Shown in pieces: positions 1 to 10,100 of a DNA stretch of 64,000 nucleotides. Positions within the stretch are counted from its first letter, which is position 1, and each line of letters opens with the position of its first letter. The translations under genes and the position numbers were made by a program. The notes beneath the pieces were generated by a model. The model saw only the letters and a program-made list of their open reading frames with translations, searched no databases and was not told where the DNA came from. The DNA is taken from positions 1 through 64,000 of the forward strand of contig NZ_CANMUA010000002.1 of NCBI RefSeq assembly GCF_947500995.1. The letters are read 5' to 3'. This stretch comes from an uncultured Serinicoccus sp. Its GTDB lineage: Bacteria > Actinomycetota > Actinomycetes > Actinomycetales > Dermatophilaceae.

Positions 1-245
1 GAAGCGCCGAACGACGGAGCGTGACGCCTCCCATTCCGGGCGCCTGACCTGCGGGGCGTCGCCTGCTTCGGGCCAGCCATAAGGACTGGTTCCGATAGGG
101 CTGTCCACCAGTAGTACGCGACGGGGGGTCCCCGAGAGGCCACCCCTCCCCGGGCCGTGACCGGTCCTGGGTACGTGGCCACCGGCGCCCGGAGACAGGG
201 CGGAAGTTGATGCTGTGACACCCCCCGCGGTGGCTTGTTAGGGGT

Positions 246-3200
246 GTGGCGATGACGATTCACAAGCTGACCGCGGGGTCGGGGTATGACTACCTGACCC
301 GGCAGGTCGCTCGTCAGGACGCGACCGAGGCCGGCCGGTCCGGGCTGGCGTCCTACTACACCGAGAAGGGCGAGGCGCCCGGGGTGTGGGTGGGGTCCGG
401 GCTGGGCGGGATCGAGGGCCTGGAGGCCGGGGACGTGGTCACCGCAGAGCAGATGACCCGCCTGTTCTCGACCGGTGAGCACCCCCTGGGGGACGCGGCT
501 GGGGACCTGGGCCGGCCGTACAAGGTGTACGGCGGCCGCGACGACGTCGGCACCTTCCGGATCGAGGTCGCCCGTCGGTGCGAGTCCCACAACGTGGCCC
601 TCGGGCTGCCGCGGGAGGCGCCGGTGGACATCGAGACCCGGGCCCGGATCCGCACCGAGGTGGGGCGGGAGATGTTCCGGCAGGAGTACGGGCGCGACCC
701 GTTGAACGACCGTGAGCTGGCTGGTCTGATCGCCCGGGCGTCCCGTCCACGGACCACCGCGGTCGCGGGGTACGACCTGACGTTCTCCCCGGTCAAGTCG
801 TTCTCGACATTGTGGGCGCTGTCCGACCCGGCCACCGCCGCACGACTGGAGCGGGCACACCAGGACGCCGTCGGGGAGGCGGTCCGGTTCCTGGAGTCCC
901 ATGCCTTGTTCACCCGTACCGGCAAGGACGGGGTGCAGCAGGTCGACGTCCGCGGCATGGTCGCGACCGCGTTCACCCACCGTGACTCCCGCGCCGGTGA
1001 CCCCGACCTGCACACCCACGTCGCCGTGGCCAACAAGGTCCAGACCACCGATGGCCGGTGGCTCTCGATCGACGGGCGTGTCCTGTTCAAGGCCACCGTC
1101 ACCGCCTCGGAGACCTACAACACGGCGCTGGAGAAGAACCTGGAGGCTCTCGGGCTGGCGTTGCAGCGGCGTGACCCGGCTCCGGGGGAGGACGTCCGGA
1201 AGCGCCCGGTGCGGGAGATCGTCGGGGTGGACCCGGCGTTGAACCGGGCGTGGTCCTCACGTCGTGCCTCGATCCAGGCGCGCCGCACCGAGCTGGCGCA
1301 ACAGTTCCAGGCCGACCACGGGCGGCCGCCGAACCCGGTGGAGTCGATCCAGCTGGCGCAGCAGGCGACCCTGGAGACGCGGGAGGCCAAGCACGCGCCC
1401 CGGTCCCTGGCGCAGCAACGGGCCGCGTGGCGGGCCGAGGCGGTCACGGTCCTGGGCGGTGAGGACAAGGTCACGGCCATGTTGCGGGCGGCCCAGCGGG
1501 GTGGTCAGCAGGTCAAGGACGCACCGGTGGCGGTCACTGACCAGTGGCGCCAGCAGACCGTGCAGCGGATGCTGGCCACGGTCCAGGGGGCCAGGTCGAC
1601 GTGGCAGGTGTGGCATCTGCGGGCCGAGGCCCAGCGGCGGGTGCGGGGCACCGCCACCCCCGCCGGCGGCGTGGACACCCTGGTCGAGGAGCTCACCCGT
1701 CAGGCGTTGACGGCGTCGGTTCCGATGCGCGGGGGCCGCGCTGACACCCTGGACGAACCGTCCGTGCTGCGGCGGGCCGACGGGACCAGCGTGTACCAGG
1801 TCGCCGGTTCCGAGCTGTTTACCTCCCGGGCGGTCCTGGACGCCGAGGCCCGGCTGGTGCAGGCGGCGGGACGCACCGATGGCCGGGTCGCGGACGCTGG
1901 CGCGGTGGATCTGGCGTTGGTCGAGTCGCTCGCCAACGGGGTCGAGCTCAACCCGGGTCAGGCGACGTTGGTGCGCTCGATGGCCACCTCCGGTGCACGG
2001 TTGCAGCTGGCGATCGCCCCCGCGGGGTCGGGGAAGACGACCGCGATGCGGGCACTGACCCAGGCGTGGGAGGCCTCCGGCGGGTCCGTGGTCGGGCTCG
2101 CACCGTCGGCCGCGGCCGCCGCCCAGCTGCACCAGCAGGCCGGCGCGACGACCGACACCCTGGCGTCCCTGGTGTGGCGCCTGGGCCACGATCCAGACTC
2201 GGTGCAGGACCTGGCCTGGGCCGCGGGGATCGGCCCGGCCAGTCTCGTCATCATCGACGAGGCCGGGATGGCCGACACCCTGTCCCTGGACACGGCGGTG
2301 TCGTGGCTGACCGCCCGGGGTGCGTCGGTGCGGCTGATCGGAGACGACCAGCAGCTCGCTGCGATCGGCGCCGGCGGGGTGCTGCGCGACATCCGCGCGA
2401 CCCACGGGGCGTTGCACCTGAGCGAGCTGATGCGGTTCACCGACCCGGCCGAGGGCGCCGCGTCCCTGGCGCTGCGGGAAGGGAACACCGAGGCTTTGGG
2501 GTTCTACCTGGACCGGTCCCGGGTCCACGTGGGAGACCTGGGCACCATCACCGAGGACGTGTTCGAGTCATGGCGGGCCGACCGCGGCAACGGGTTGGAC
2601 TCGATCATGCTCGCGCCCACCCGTGAACTGGTCTCCGAGCTGAACCGACGCGCCCGCGCCTACCGGCTCGAGGGCACTGACCAGACCGGGCGCGAGGTGC
2701 ACCTGGCCGACGGCAACCTCGCCTCGATCGGGGACGTCGTGCTGACCCGGTCCAACGACCGCCGGCTGCGCCTGTCGCCGACGGACTGGGTCAAGAACGG
2801 GGACCGGTGGACCGTCCTGGACGTTCACCGCGACGGCCGGATCCGCGCCGAGCACCTGGGCAGCGGCCGGCACATCACGCTCCCGGCCGACTACATCACC
2901 GAGTCCACCGAGCTGGGGTACGCCTCCACCGTCCACACCGCCCAGGGCGTCTCCGTCGACACCACCCACGGGGTCGCCACCGGGCAGGAGTCCCGCCAGC
3001 AGCTCTACACCATGCTGACCCGGGGACGGCAGGCCAACCATGTCTACCTCGAGGTCGTTGGCGACGGTGACCCGCACACCCGGATCGCGCCGGGCACGGT
3101 GCACCCCCGCACCGCGACCGACGTCCTGGAGGCCGTGCTGGCCCGCGACGACTCCCCGGTCTCGGCGTCGACGACGTCGCGGCACACCGACGACCCGGGA

Positions 3201-5993
3201 CCGCTGCTGGGGCAGGCCACCGCGCGCTACGTCGATGCCCTCTACACCGCGGCCGCGGACCTGGCCGGGCCAGAACGGTTGGCCACCCTGGACCAGGTCG
3301 CCGACCAGCTGGTGCCCGACCTGACCGGTTCCCCGGCGTGGCCCACGCTGCGGGCCCACCTGATGCTGATCGCCGCGCACGGCCACTCCCCCACCCAGGC
3401 CCTGCACCGGGCAGTGTCCGGACGCGAGGTCGACACCGCAGCCGACCCCGCGGCCGTTCTCGGGTGGCGCCTGGACGACACCGGGCTGCGCAACGCCGGC
3501 CCGGGCCCCCTGCCCTGGGTGCCCGGCATCCCCGCAGCACTGGCCGGACACCCGACCTGGGGCCTCTACCTGACCGCGCGGGCAGCGCGGGTCACCGACC
3601 TCGCCGGCGACGTCGCCGAGACCGCCACGACCGGCCCGACGCCCGCGTGGGCCAAACAGGGGCACGCCGCCCCCACGGCCGAGGTCCTCGGCAAGGTCGC
3701 CGTCTGGAGGGCTGCGACCGGCGTCGACGACACGGACCCACGTCCGACCGGGCCGCGGCAGACCGACACCGCACCCGCCACCTACCAACGGCAGCTGCGC
3801 GCCGAACTCGCCCACGGTGAGGCACCCGCGATCGCCGAATGGGCACCGCTGCTGACCTCGATCTCCCCCGCGGTGACCGCCGACCCGTTCGCGCCGGTCC
3901 TGGCCGAGCGGCTCGCCGCGATCTCCCGGGCCGGCCTGGACGCCGCAACCCTCACCCGGGACTCGGCCGCCACCGGGCCGCTCCCGGACGACCACGCTGC
4001 CTCCGCGCTCTGGTGGCGGATCCAGGGGCACCTGTCCCCGGCCGTCGCCGCGCACACCGCCGGCGACACCACCGTCACCACCGGCTGGAGCACCACGCTG
4101 CTGGACCACGTCAACGACCCCGAACGGGCCGCCGCCCTGCAGGGATCACCGTGGTGGCCGACCTTGGTCACCACCATCGACCACGCTTTGCACCGCGGCT
4201 GGAGCCTGGACGCCCTCGTCGAGACCCTGCCGGCGGCCGGGACCGACGTCGACGACGCGCAGGCGATGGTCTGGAAGATCAGCGTGCTGGCCGACCCTCC
4301 CCCGGCCGACGACACCCGCCACGAGCCTGAGGACGCCGCCCCCGAGGACGCAGCCTGGGCGACCCAGCACGAACCCGACCCCATCTCGATCCAACCCACC
4401 GACGCCGAGTGGGCCGCCTCCCTGGTCGGCCACACCCCGGACCTGGACGACGGGCCCGGCAACGACCTGGAGCCCGCGCCCACCGCCGCGGAGGTCGAGC
4501 ACGCGCTGGAGCTCGCCGCGCGCATCCGGCGCCTCGGGCCCGACGTGCCGGAGTACACCGAGGCTCAGCTGGACCGCGACTACGCCCGCCACCAAGAGCG
4601 CCAGGACTCCCCCGTCCCGGTCCAGCGGCTCGCGGACATCAACCAGCTGGCCCTGGACTACTACCAGTCCCACCTGGCCCACGGGTGGGCCCAGAACTAC
4701 CTGGCCGGGCGGTTCGGGCAGGACCTGACCGGTCACCCCCAGATCCAGCCCGGGTTCGCCCCGCCCGGGTGGACCCACCTGGTCGACCACCTCCGCTCCC
4801 GTGGCGTCACCGACCTCGAGCTCGAGACCGCGGGGGTCGCGACCCGCACCCGCGACGGGCGACTCATCGACCGGTTCCGCGACCGGGTCGTGCTCCCGAT
4901 CGTCCACGACGGCCAGGTTCTCGGGTTCGTCGGACGCCGCAACCCGCACCGGGACGACGACCAGGCCGCCGGCCCGAAGTACCTGAACACCCCGAACACG
5001 CCCCTGTTCCACAAGGGTGACCAGCTCTACGGCACCGACCCGACCCTGCTCGCCTCTGGCGCGACCCCCGTGCTCGTCGAGGGCCCGATGGACGCCGCCG
5101 CGATCACCCTTGCCACCGGCGGCCACTACGTAGGGGTCTCCACCCTCGGCACCGCGCTCACCGACGCCCAAGCCACCCAGCTCGCCGGCACGAGCGGTCC
5201 GGTCATCGTCGCCCGCGACAGCGACGTCGCCGGGCAGGTCGCCACCGAGCGTGACCACTGGCTCCTGGCCCAGCAAGGCACCCACACCTTCCACGCCGCC
5301 CTGCCGGCCGGGACCGACCCCGCCAGCCTGCTCACCGACCACGGCACCGACGCTGTCCACGACGCCCTCATCACCGCCCGCCCCCTGGCCACGGTCCTGC
5401 TCGAGGAGCGGCTGACCCACCTGCCCCCCGATCAGGCCCTGTCGGCGACCCTCACCGTCCTGGCCTCGGCCGACCCCGCCACCTGGGCGTCCGGTGTCGA
5501 CCGGGTCGCGCAGGTCACCGGCGCCGACACCCACCAGGTGCGCCGCGAGCTGCTCGCCGCGGTCCGCGCCTGGGAGGACGACGCCGCCGGCGTGGCCGCC
5601 GCGCGGCTCGCCGGCAGTGCCGACGTGCGGGCCCACCTCGACGCCGCCCAACAGGTCGAACCGGCAACCCGGTGGGCGGCCGCAGCCCAGGACATCGACC
5701 CCCGCCTCCCCCACGAGCCCGACTGGGCGGCTCTCGCGCGCGTCATGCAACACCTGCACGACCACGGGCACGACCCTGTTGCCCTGGCCCGCGCCACCAC
5801 CGCCGAACAGCCCCTCGCCACAGTCAACCCCGCGCAGGACCTGCGCTACCGACTCGTCGTCATCGGCCCACCCATGCCCCGCCCCAACATCACCACCCCC
5901 AGCAGCGATGCGGCCAACGAGCGGATGCGCCGCGCGACCCGTGACACACCCCGAACCAGCGACCGCTTTGACCGCGGAAGCCCCAGTCGATGA
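246..5993 (+). CDS. MobF-family conjugative relaxase/helicase (TraA-like) with C-terminal DnaG-type primase core/TOPRIM module
   Basis: 1915-aa ORF; relaxase motif HRDSRAGDPDLHTHVAVANK; Walker A IAPAGSGKTT; helicase motif VIIDEAGMAD; C-terminal DnaG-like LADINQLALDYYQSHL...VLPIVHDGQVLGFVGRR, TOPRIM VLVEGPMDAA and ARDSDVAGQ. Confidence 0.93.
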   Translation: MAMTIHKLTAGSGYDYLTRQVARQDATEAGRSGLASYYTEKGEAPGVWVGSGLGGIEGLEAGDVVTAEQMTRLFSTGEHPLGDAAGDLGRPYKVYGGRDDVGTFRIEVARRCESHNVALGLPREAPVDIETRARIRTEVGREMFRQEYGRDPLNDRELAGLIARASRPRTTAVAGYDLTFSPVKSFSTLWALSDPATAARLERAHQDAVGEAVRFLESHALFTRTGKDGVQQVDVRGMVATAFTHRDSRAGDPDLHTHVAVANKVQTTDGRWLSIDGRVLFKATVTASETYNTALEKNLEALGLALQRRDPAPGEDVRKRPVREIVGVDPALNRAWSSRRASIQARRTELAQQFQADHGRPPNPVESIQLAQQATLETREAKHAPRSLAQQRAAWRAEAVTVLGGEDKVTAMLRAAQRGGQQVKDAPVAVTDQWRQQTVQRMLATVQGARSTWQVWHLRAEAQRRVRGTATPAGGVDTLVEELTRQALTASVPMRGGRADTLDEPSVLRRADGTSVYQVAGSELFTSRAVLDAEARLVQAAGRTDGRVADAGAVDLALVESLANGVELNPGQATLVRSMATSGARLQLAIAPAGSGKTTAMRALTQAWEASGGSVVGLAPSAAAAAQLHQQAGATTDTLASLVWRLGHDPDSVQDLAWAAGIGPASLVIIDEAGMADTLSLDTAVSWLTARGASVRLIGDDQQLAAIGAGGVLRDIRATHGALHLSELMRFTDPAEGAASLALREGNTEALGFYLDRSRVHVGDLGTITEDVFESWRADRGNGLDSIMLAPTRELVSELNRRARAYRLEGTDQTGREVHLADGNLASIGDVVLTRSNDRRLRLSPTDWVKNGDRWTVLDVHRDGRIRAEHLGSGRHITLPADYITESTELGYASTVHTAQGVSVDTTHGVATGQESRQQLYTMLTRGRQANHVYLEVVGDGDPHTRIAPGTVHPRTATDVLEAVLARDDSPVSASTTSRHTDDPGPLLGQATARYVDALYTAAADLAGPERLATLDQVADQLVPDLTGSPAWPTLRAHLMLIAAHGHSPTQALHRAVSGREVDTAADPAAVLGWRLDDTGLRNAGPGPLPWVPGIPAALAGHPTWGLYLTARAARVTDLAGDVAETATTGPTPAWAKQGHAAPTAEVLGKVAVWRAATGVDDTDPRPTGPRQTDTAPATYQRQLRAELAHGEAPAIAEWAPLLTSISPAVTADPFAPVLAERLAAISRAGLDAATLTRDSAATGPLPDDHAASALWWRIQGHLSPAVAAHTAGDTTVTTGWSTTLLDHVNDPERAAALQGSPWWPTLVTTIDHALHRGWSLDALVETLPAAGTDVDDAQAMVWKISVLADPPPADDTRHEPEDAAPEDAAWATQHEPDPISIQPTDAEWAASLVGHTPDLDDGPGNDLEPAPTAAEVEHALELAARIRRLGPDVPEYTEAQLDRDYARHQERQDSPVPVQRLADINQLALDYYQSHLAHGWAQNYLAGRFGQDLTGHPQIQPGFAPPGWTHLVDHLRSRGVTDLELETAGVATRTRDGRLIDRFRDRVVLPIVHDGQVLGFVGRRNPHRDDDQAAGPKYLNTPNTPLFHKGDQLYGTDPTLLASGATPVLVEGPMDAAAITLATGGHYVGVSTLGTALTDAQATQLAGTSGPVIVARDSDVAGQVATERDHWLLAQQGTHTFHAALPAGTDPASLLTDHGTDAVHDALITARPLATVLLEERLTHLPPDQALSATLTVLASADPATWASGVDRVAQVTGADTHQVRRELLAAVRAWEDDAAGVAAARLAGSADVRAHLDAAQQVEPATRWAAAAQDIDPRLPHEPDWAALARVMQHLHDHGHDPVALARATTAEQPLATVNPAQDLRYRLVVIGPPMPRPNITTPSSDAANERMRRATRDTPRTSDRFDRGSPSR

Positions 5994-6171
5994 CGCCCGC
6001 CGGGACGAGGTGCTGCTATGAGTGCTCCTCATCGGCAGTGGCCCGAACCTGTGCCCCCACCCTCAAATGTGAAGAGCCGGTTATCATTGCCGCCTACCCC
6101 CGGGACTGCTGCACCGATAGGTGACATCTGATCTGTGGTGCTGTGAGGCGCTGCAGGGGAGGATGTGCACC

Positions 6172-6545
6172 ATGCCCAAGCCGTATCCCCAGGAGTTCCG
6201 TGACGAAGTCGTCCGGGTCGCCCGTCCACGCGAAGGGGGTGACGATCAAGCAGGTGGCCAAGGACTTCGGGATCTCCGAGTCGTGTCTGACCAACTGGAT
6301 GACCCAGGCTTGACCGAGACGCCGGGATCAAGCCCGGCGCCGACCGTGCGGAGCTAGCCGAGCTGCGTGAGGCCAAACCGCGCATCCGGCTGCTGGAGCA
6401 GGAGAACGAGGTCCTGCGGCGCGCTGCGGCCTACCTGTCGCAGGCGAACATCTCCACAAAATGATGTACCCGCTCGTCCGCGAGCTGGCCGGCAACGGGA
6501 TCCCCGTCACGGTGACGTGCCGGGTGCTCAAGATCGCTCGCCAGC
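6172..6545 (+). pseudogene. IS3-family orfA and 5' end of orfB (frameshifted remnant)
   Basis: MPKPYPQEFRDEVVRVARPREG then in another frame VTIKQVAKDFGISESCLTNWMTQA; then LREAKPRIRLLEQENEVLRRAAAYLSQANI; orfB start MYPLVRELAGNGIPVTVTCRVLKIARQP. Confidence 0.8.
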
Positions 6546-6553
6546 CCTAATAC

Positions 6554-7972
6554 GGCTCTTCGCATTTGAGCGGGGCGGGGCTGTTCATGCTGCTGACCTG
6601 TGCCCTCGGGTGAGGGTGATGTGGGCCAGTATGCGTCGTCGGTAGTTGGTCATGTTGCGGTACCCGCAGCCGACTCTCTTGGTGTCCTTGATGATCCGGT
6701 TGAAGCCCTCGGTGCGGGCGTTGGTGACGTTCTCGGTGAGCGCGGTGAGGATGGCCGGCCACCAGGTCTGGACCGTGGTGGCCAGACGGGTGGTCTCGGC
6801 CATGTGGGAGTCGGCCGCGGCGTTGTAGAAGTCGAATAGCCGGGCCCGGATGAGGGGCGGGTCGCTGGCGTCCAGGAGCAGCCTGAGGCGTTCCTTGACG
6901 GCGTGCGCGGCGCCAATCTCGTTGGTGGTGTCCTCGGCCGCCAAGGTGGTCTGCAGGCGCACGACCTGCTTGGTCGAGAGGTGCTCGTACCCGGTGAGCA
7001 GCAGCTGCCGGTGGGCCCAGGTCGCCTCGGCGGTGGTGCCTCGCCGGCCCAGTCGTTCCCGGGTAACGCGTTGGCGGACCTCGGTGACCATCTGGTTGGC
7101 CAGTGCCACCAGGTGCCACTTGTCGACCGCGACCCGCGCGTGCGGTAGCGCGGCCCGCACACCGGAGGCGTACGGCGCCGAAGGGTCGATGACGACCAGC
7201 TCGATGCCGCCGCGGAACGCCTGGGACTGCTCACCGAGCCAGTCGACGACGCAGGCCCCCGACCTGCCCGGGACCAGGCCCAGCAACGCGCCCGGGGCGC
7301 TGGTGTCGGCGTTGACGAAGGAGGTCATCCACGGGTTGGACCTTCTCCACCCGGCCTCTTCCAGGACCCACCGCACGGACCTGGCGCGGGTCTCATCGAT
7401 GCCCAGCACCCGGGTCGGCTCCGGTTCGGGGAACCATGCGGTCGCCGCGGCGATGAGCGCCTGGTGCGCGGTGTGCCAGGACACGCCGTGCTCGGCGGCG
7501 ACGTCGGACACCGCCCGGTTCGACCGGGCGATCGCTGCAGCGAGCTCGGCGCGCAACCGGGCGCTCAGCCTGGCTCGGGCCGGGATCTGGGTGGACTGCT
7601 GGGTGAACGTCGCCCGCTGGCACCCAGTCTGCTGACAGACCAGGCGCCGCTTGCGCCACCACAGATCCAGGATCTGACCGCTGACCTTCAGATCCTTCAC
7701 CGCCACGATCGGACGGTCCTTGACCCTGCTCGTCAGGACCCCGCACCCCGGGCAGGCACCCTCGCTCGCCCTGACCTCGATGAGCGCCTTCACCCGCCCC
7801 GGGTCGATCCGCTCGATCAGCAGGACGGTGAACTCGTCCTCCAGACCCAGAAGTACTGCCGTACCGTCGTCCATGCTCGTGGCCTCGTCGCTGTCGGTGG
7901 TGAGAGACCAACAGCATGTCGGGGCCACGAGCCCGATCACCTACCGGGCGCCCCGCTCAACTACGAAGAACC
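6554..7972 (-). mobile_element. ISL3-family insertion sequence, apparently complete
   Basis: Ends ggctcttcgcatttgagcggggcg and cgccccgctcaactacgaagaacc are inverted repeats; flanked by identical 8-bp CCTAATAC (6546-6553 and 7973-7980). Confidence 0.92.
6585..7874 (-). CDS. ISL3-family transposase
   Basis: Zinc-binding N-terminus CPGCGVLTSRVKDRPIVAVKDL..., VLGIDETRARSVRW, VVIDPSAPYASGVRAALPHARVAVDKWHLVALANQ, C-terminal NARTEGFNRIIKDTKRVGCGYRNMTNYRRRIL. Confidence 0.93.
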   Translation of the reverse strand: MDDGTAVLLGLEDEFTVLLIERIDPGRVKALIEVRASEGACPGCGVLTSRVKDRPIVAVKDLKVSGQILDLWWRKRRLVCQQTGCQRATFTQQSTQIPARARLSARLRAELAAAIARSNRAVSDVAAEHGVSWHTAHQALIAAATAWFPEPEPTRVLGIDETRARSVRWVLEEAGWRRSNPWMTSFVNADTSAPGALLGLVPGRSGACVVDWLGEQSQAFRGGIELVVIDPSAPYASGVRAALPHARVAVDKWHLVALANQMVTEVRQRVTRERLGRRGTTAEATWAHRQLLLTGYEHLSTKQVVRLQTTLAAEDTTNEIGAAHAVKERLRLLLDASDPPLIRARLFDFYNAAADSHMAETTRLATTVQTWWPAILTALTENVTNARTEGFNRIIKDTKRVGCGYRNMTNYRRRILAHITLTRGHRSAA

Positions 7973-7980
7973 CCTAATAC

Positions 7981-8790
7981 CGGTGGCTCAAGGCGCCGGT
8001 CACCAACGCTGAACTGGTAGGCGCCTACCGCGCCAACGCCCTGTTCGACGCCCACCGCGACGCCCCCGAGTTCGGGCACCGGTTGCTGGACGACGAGGCA
8101 CGCGAGGCCGGTGTGGGTATGTGTGACCGGACCGCGTGGCGGATCTGCTCGGACAACAGCTGGTGGAGCGTGTTCGCCGAAGATGCGTGGCAAGAACGGC
8201 AAGCCGGGACCGCCCGCGCACGAAGACCTCGTCGAGTTGGACTTCACCGCCCTCGGTCCGAACAAACTGTGGCTGACCGACATCACCGAGCACCCCACCG
8301 GGGAGGGCAAGCTCTACCTGTGCGCCGTCAAGGAGGTCTGGTCGGGCCGCATCGTCGGGTACTCCATCGACGCCCGGATGAAGTCGCGCCTGGCGGTGCA
8401 GGCCCTGGACAACGCGGTCGCTACCCGCGCAGGGCGTGGACGTGGCTGGTTGCATCGTCCACTCCGACCGCGGCAGCCCTTTCCGGTCCCGGAAGTACCT
8501 GGCGGCGCTGCGCCACAGCACGTGGTCGGATCGATGGGCAAGGTCGGCACGAGCGCTGACAACGCCGCCATGGGGTCCTTCTTCGCCCTCCTGCAGAAGA
8601 ACGTCCTGGACCGCCGCTGGGCCACCAGACAGGACCTGCGCATCAGCATCGTCACCTGCCTCGAGCGCACCCACCACCGCCGCCGACGCCAGGACCGACT
8701 CGGCCGGTTGACGCCCATCGAGTACGAGGCCACCATGGCCACAGTCGCCCCTCAGGCGGTCTGCCCCAACCTGTCACCTACCCGTGCAGC
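7981..8790 (+). pseudogene. IS3-family orfB (integrase core) 3' remnant, multiple frameshifts
   Basis: YRWLKAPVTNAELVGAYRANALFDAHRDAPEFGHRLL..., HEDLVELDFTALGPNKLWLTDITEHPTGEGKLYLCAVKEVWSGRIVGYSIDARMKSRLAVQALDNAV, VGSMGKVGTSADNAAMGSFFALLQKNVLDRR. Confidence 0.85.
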
Positions 8791-9179
8791 AGTCCCGTGG
8801 TCAGATCGGGGCGCGTGAAGGTGGCGTCAGCCAACCTCGCGGTCTTGCAGATGGGCGGTGTGGAAACTTCCGTCTTGGGCAGACCTCGACACCTACCTCC
8901 GAACCGACGCGCAGCGTCGACTACACCCTCATCCGTGAAGAGCCGCGCAACGTCGCGTCCCCGGCGAAGTCCAGGCTGAGGCGGCCGTCAGTCTCTGCCG
9001 TCGCCTTCGAGACGGTGAGCTCATTGAGATCATCAGCTGTTTTAGGGAGATTGTCCTTGAGCCGTCCCAAAACCCATATGGTCCGACCTCCGTTGTCAAT
9101 GAATCAGTCAGACGGTCCGCGGATCCGCGTAGGGAATCGAGCTTTGGACTGCAGGACCTTCACGCAATCATGCAACTGG

Positions 9180-9956
9180 CTATCTAGCAGACAGGTAGTA
9201 CACTGGGGACGTGATTCCCAGGCCGAGAAGACAGCCGATCAGGGCGATCCAACCCGTGAAATCAGGCGGATAACCCATCATTTCTCCATTCTCGTTTGCG
9301 AACCAAAGGAGAAGGTTAAAGAAAAGGTTGCCTGCCACGACTGCGAAGACTCCCACGCCGACTACTAATGTCGGACGCAGCACCAAGCCAACCCCTAAAC
9401 AACAGGCGGCGATCGTAGTCAGCACACCAGCGTGAGCAGAAACGTATTCCCAATAAGAAAGACCAAACGGGCTCACCAAGAAATCTATGACTTCCACAGT
9501 CGCCAGTGCGGCTGTCCCCAAGCGCACCACCCGCCTCACGCTTAAGCGAACCAAATTGTACACAAGTGCCACGCATAAAGCAACAAAAACAAAAACGTAA
9601 GCAGCCTCGATTCCCTGCTGCATTCGGTTCGAGAAGAGCCCGTACAACATATACGCGGACACGATGCTAAGCATCGCGTCACGGAACTTAAGAGTCGCCG
9701 GGAAGGACAGGAGCCCAGACGCAAGGCCGAGAACGAAGGTGGCGCCGAATAAATTCCACCCACCTATGCCGTGCAACCCAAAGATATCAGGGTTCGAGGC
9801 AAATGACACCGCAACCACAAGGGGCTGACTCACAACGCCCGCATACGACGAGTCAGTTGATCCTGATACTATTTCCTGCGCGACCCATATAACGAGAAGA
9901 ACAAGAAGTATTAAGAGCAGCACGGCAAAGAAGTGCACGAAGTTCTGAGATGGCAT
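9180..9956 (-). CDS. Hypothetical multi-pass membrane protein
   Basis: 258-aa ORF with many hydrophobic segments; visibly less GC-rich than surroundings. Confidence 0.7.
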   Translation of the reverse strand: MPSQNFVHFFAVLLLILLVLLVIWVAQEIVSGSTDSSYAGVVSQPLVVAVSFASNPDIFGLHGIGGWNLFGATFVLGLASGLLSFPATLKFRDAMLSIVSAYMLYGLFSNRMQQGIEAAYVFVFVALCVALVYNLVRLSVRRVVRLGTAALATVEVIDFLVSPFGLSYWEYVSAHAGVLTTIAACCLGVGLVLRPTLVVGVGVFAVVAGNLFFNLLLWFANENGEMMGYPPDFTGWIALIGCLLGLGITSPVYYLSAR

Positions 9957-10100
9957 GATGTTTGAATTTAGGCGCGATTAGGGCAGCAAGCTCGACCGTA
10001 TACCTCTATCCGCCTGGCTATAGAGGCTGCCTCGAATGCCTTGAAAACGGTGCTCCACCGGCGCAGCGCGCTGCACATGCTGCACTTCCTCATGTTTGCT

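Larger units (their letters stand above)
6102..8796. mobile_element. Decayed IS3-family insertion sequence, interrupted by an ISL3-family IS
   Basis: Terminal inverted repeats gggactgctgcaccgataggtgac (6102) and gtcacctacccgtgcagcagtccc (ending 8796); orfA/orfB fragments between them. Confidence 0.85.

Noticed and set aside
4146-6032. 628-aa minus-strand ORF antisense to the relaxase C-terminus
   Set aside because: Shadow ORF; the sense strand has clear primase/TOPRIM motifs
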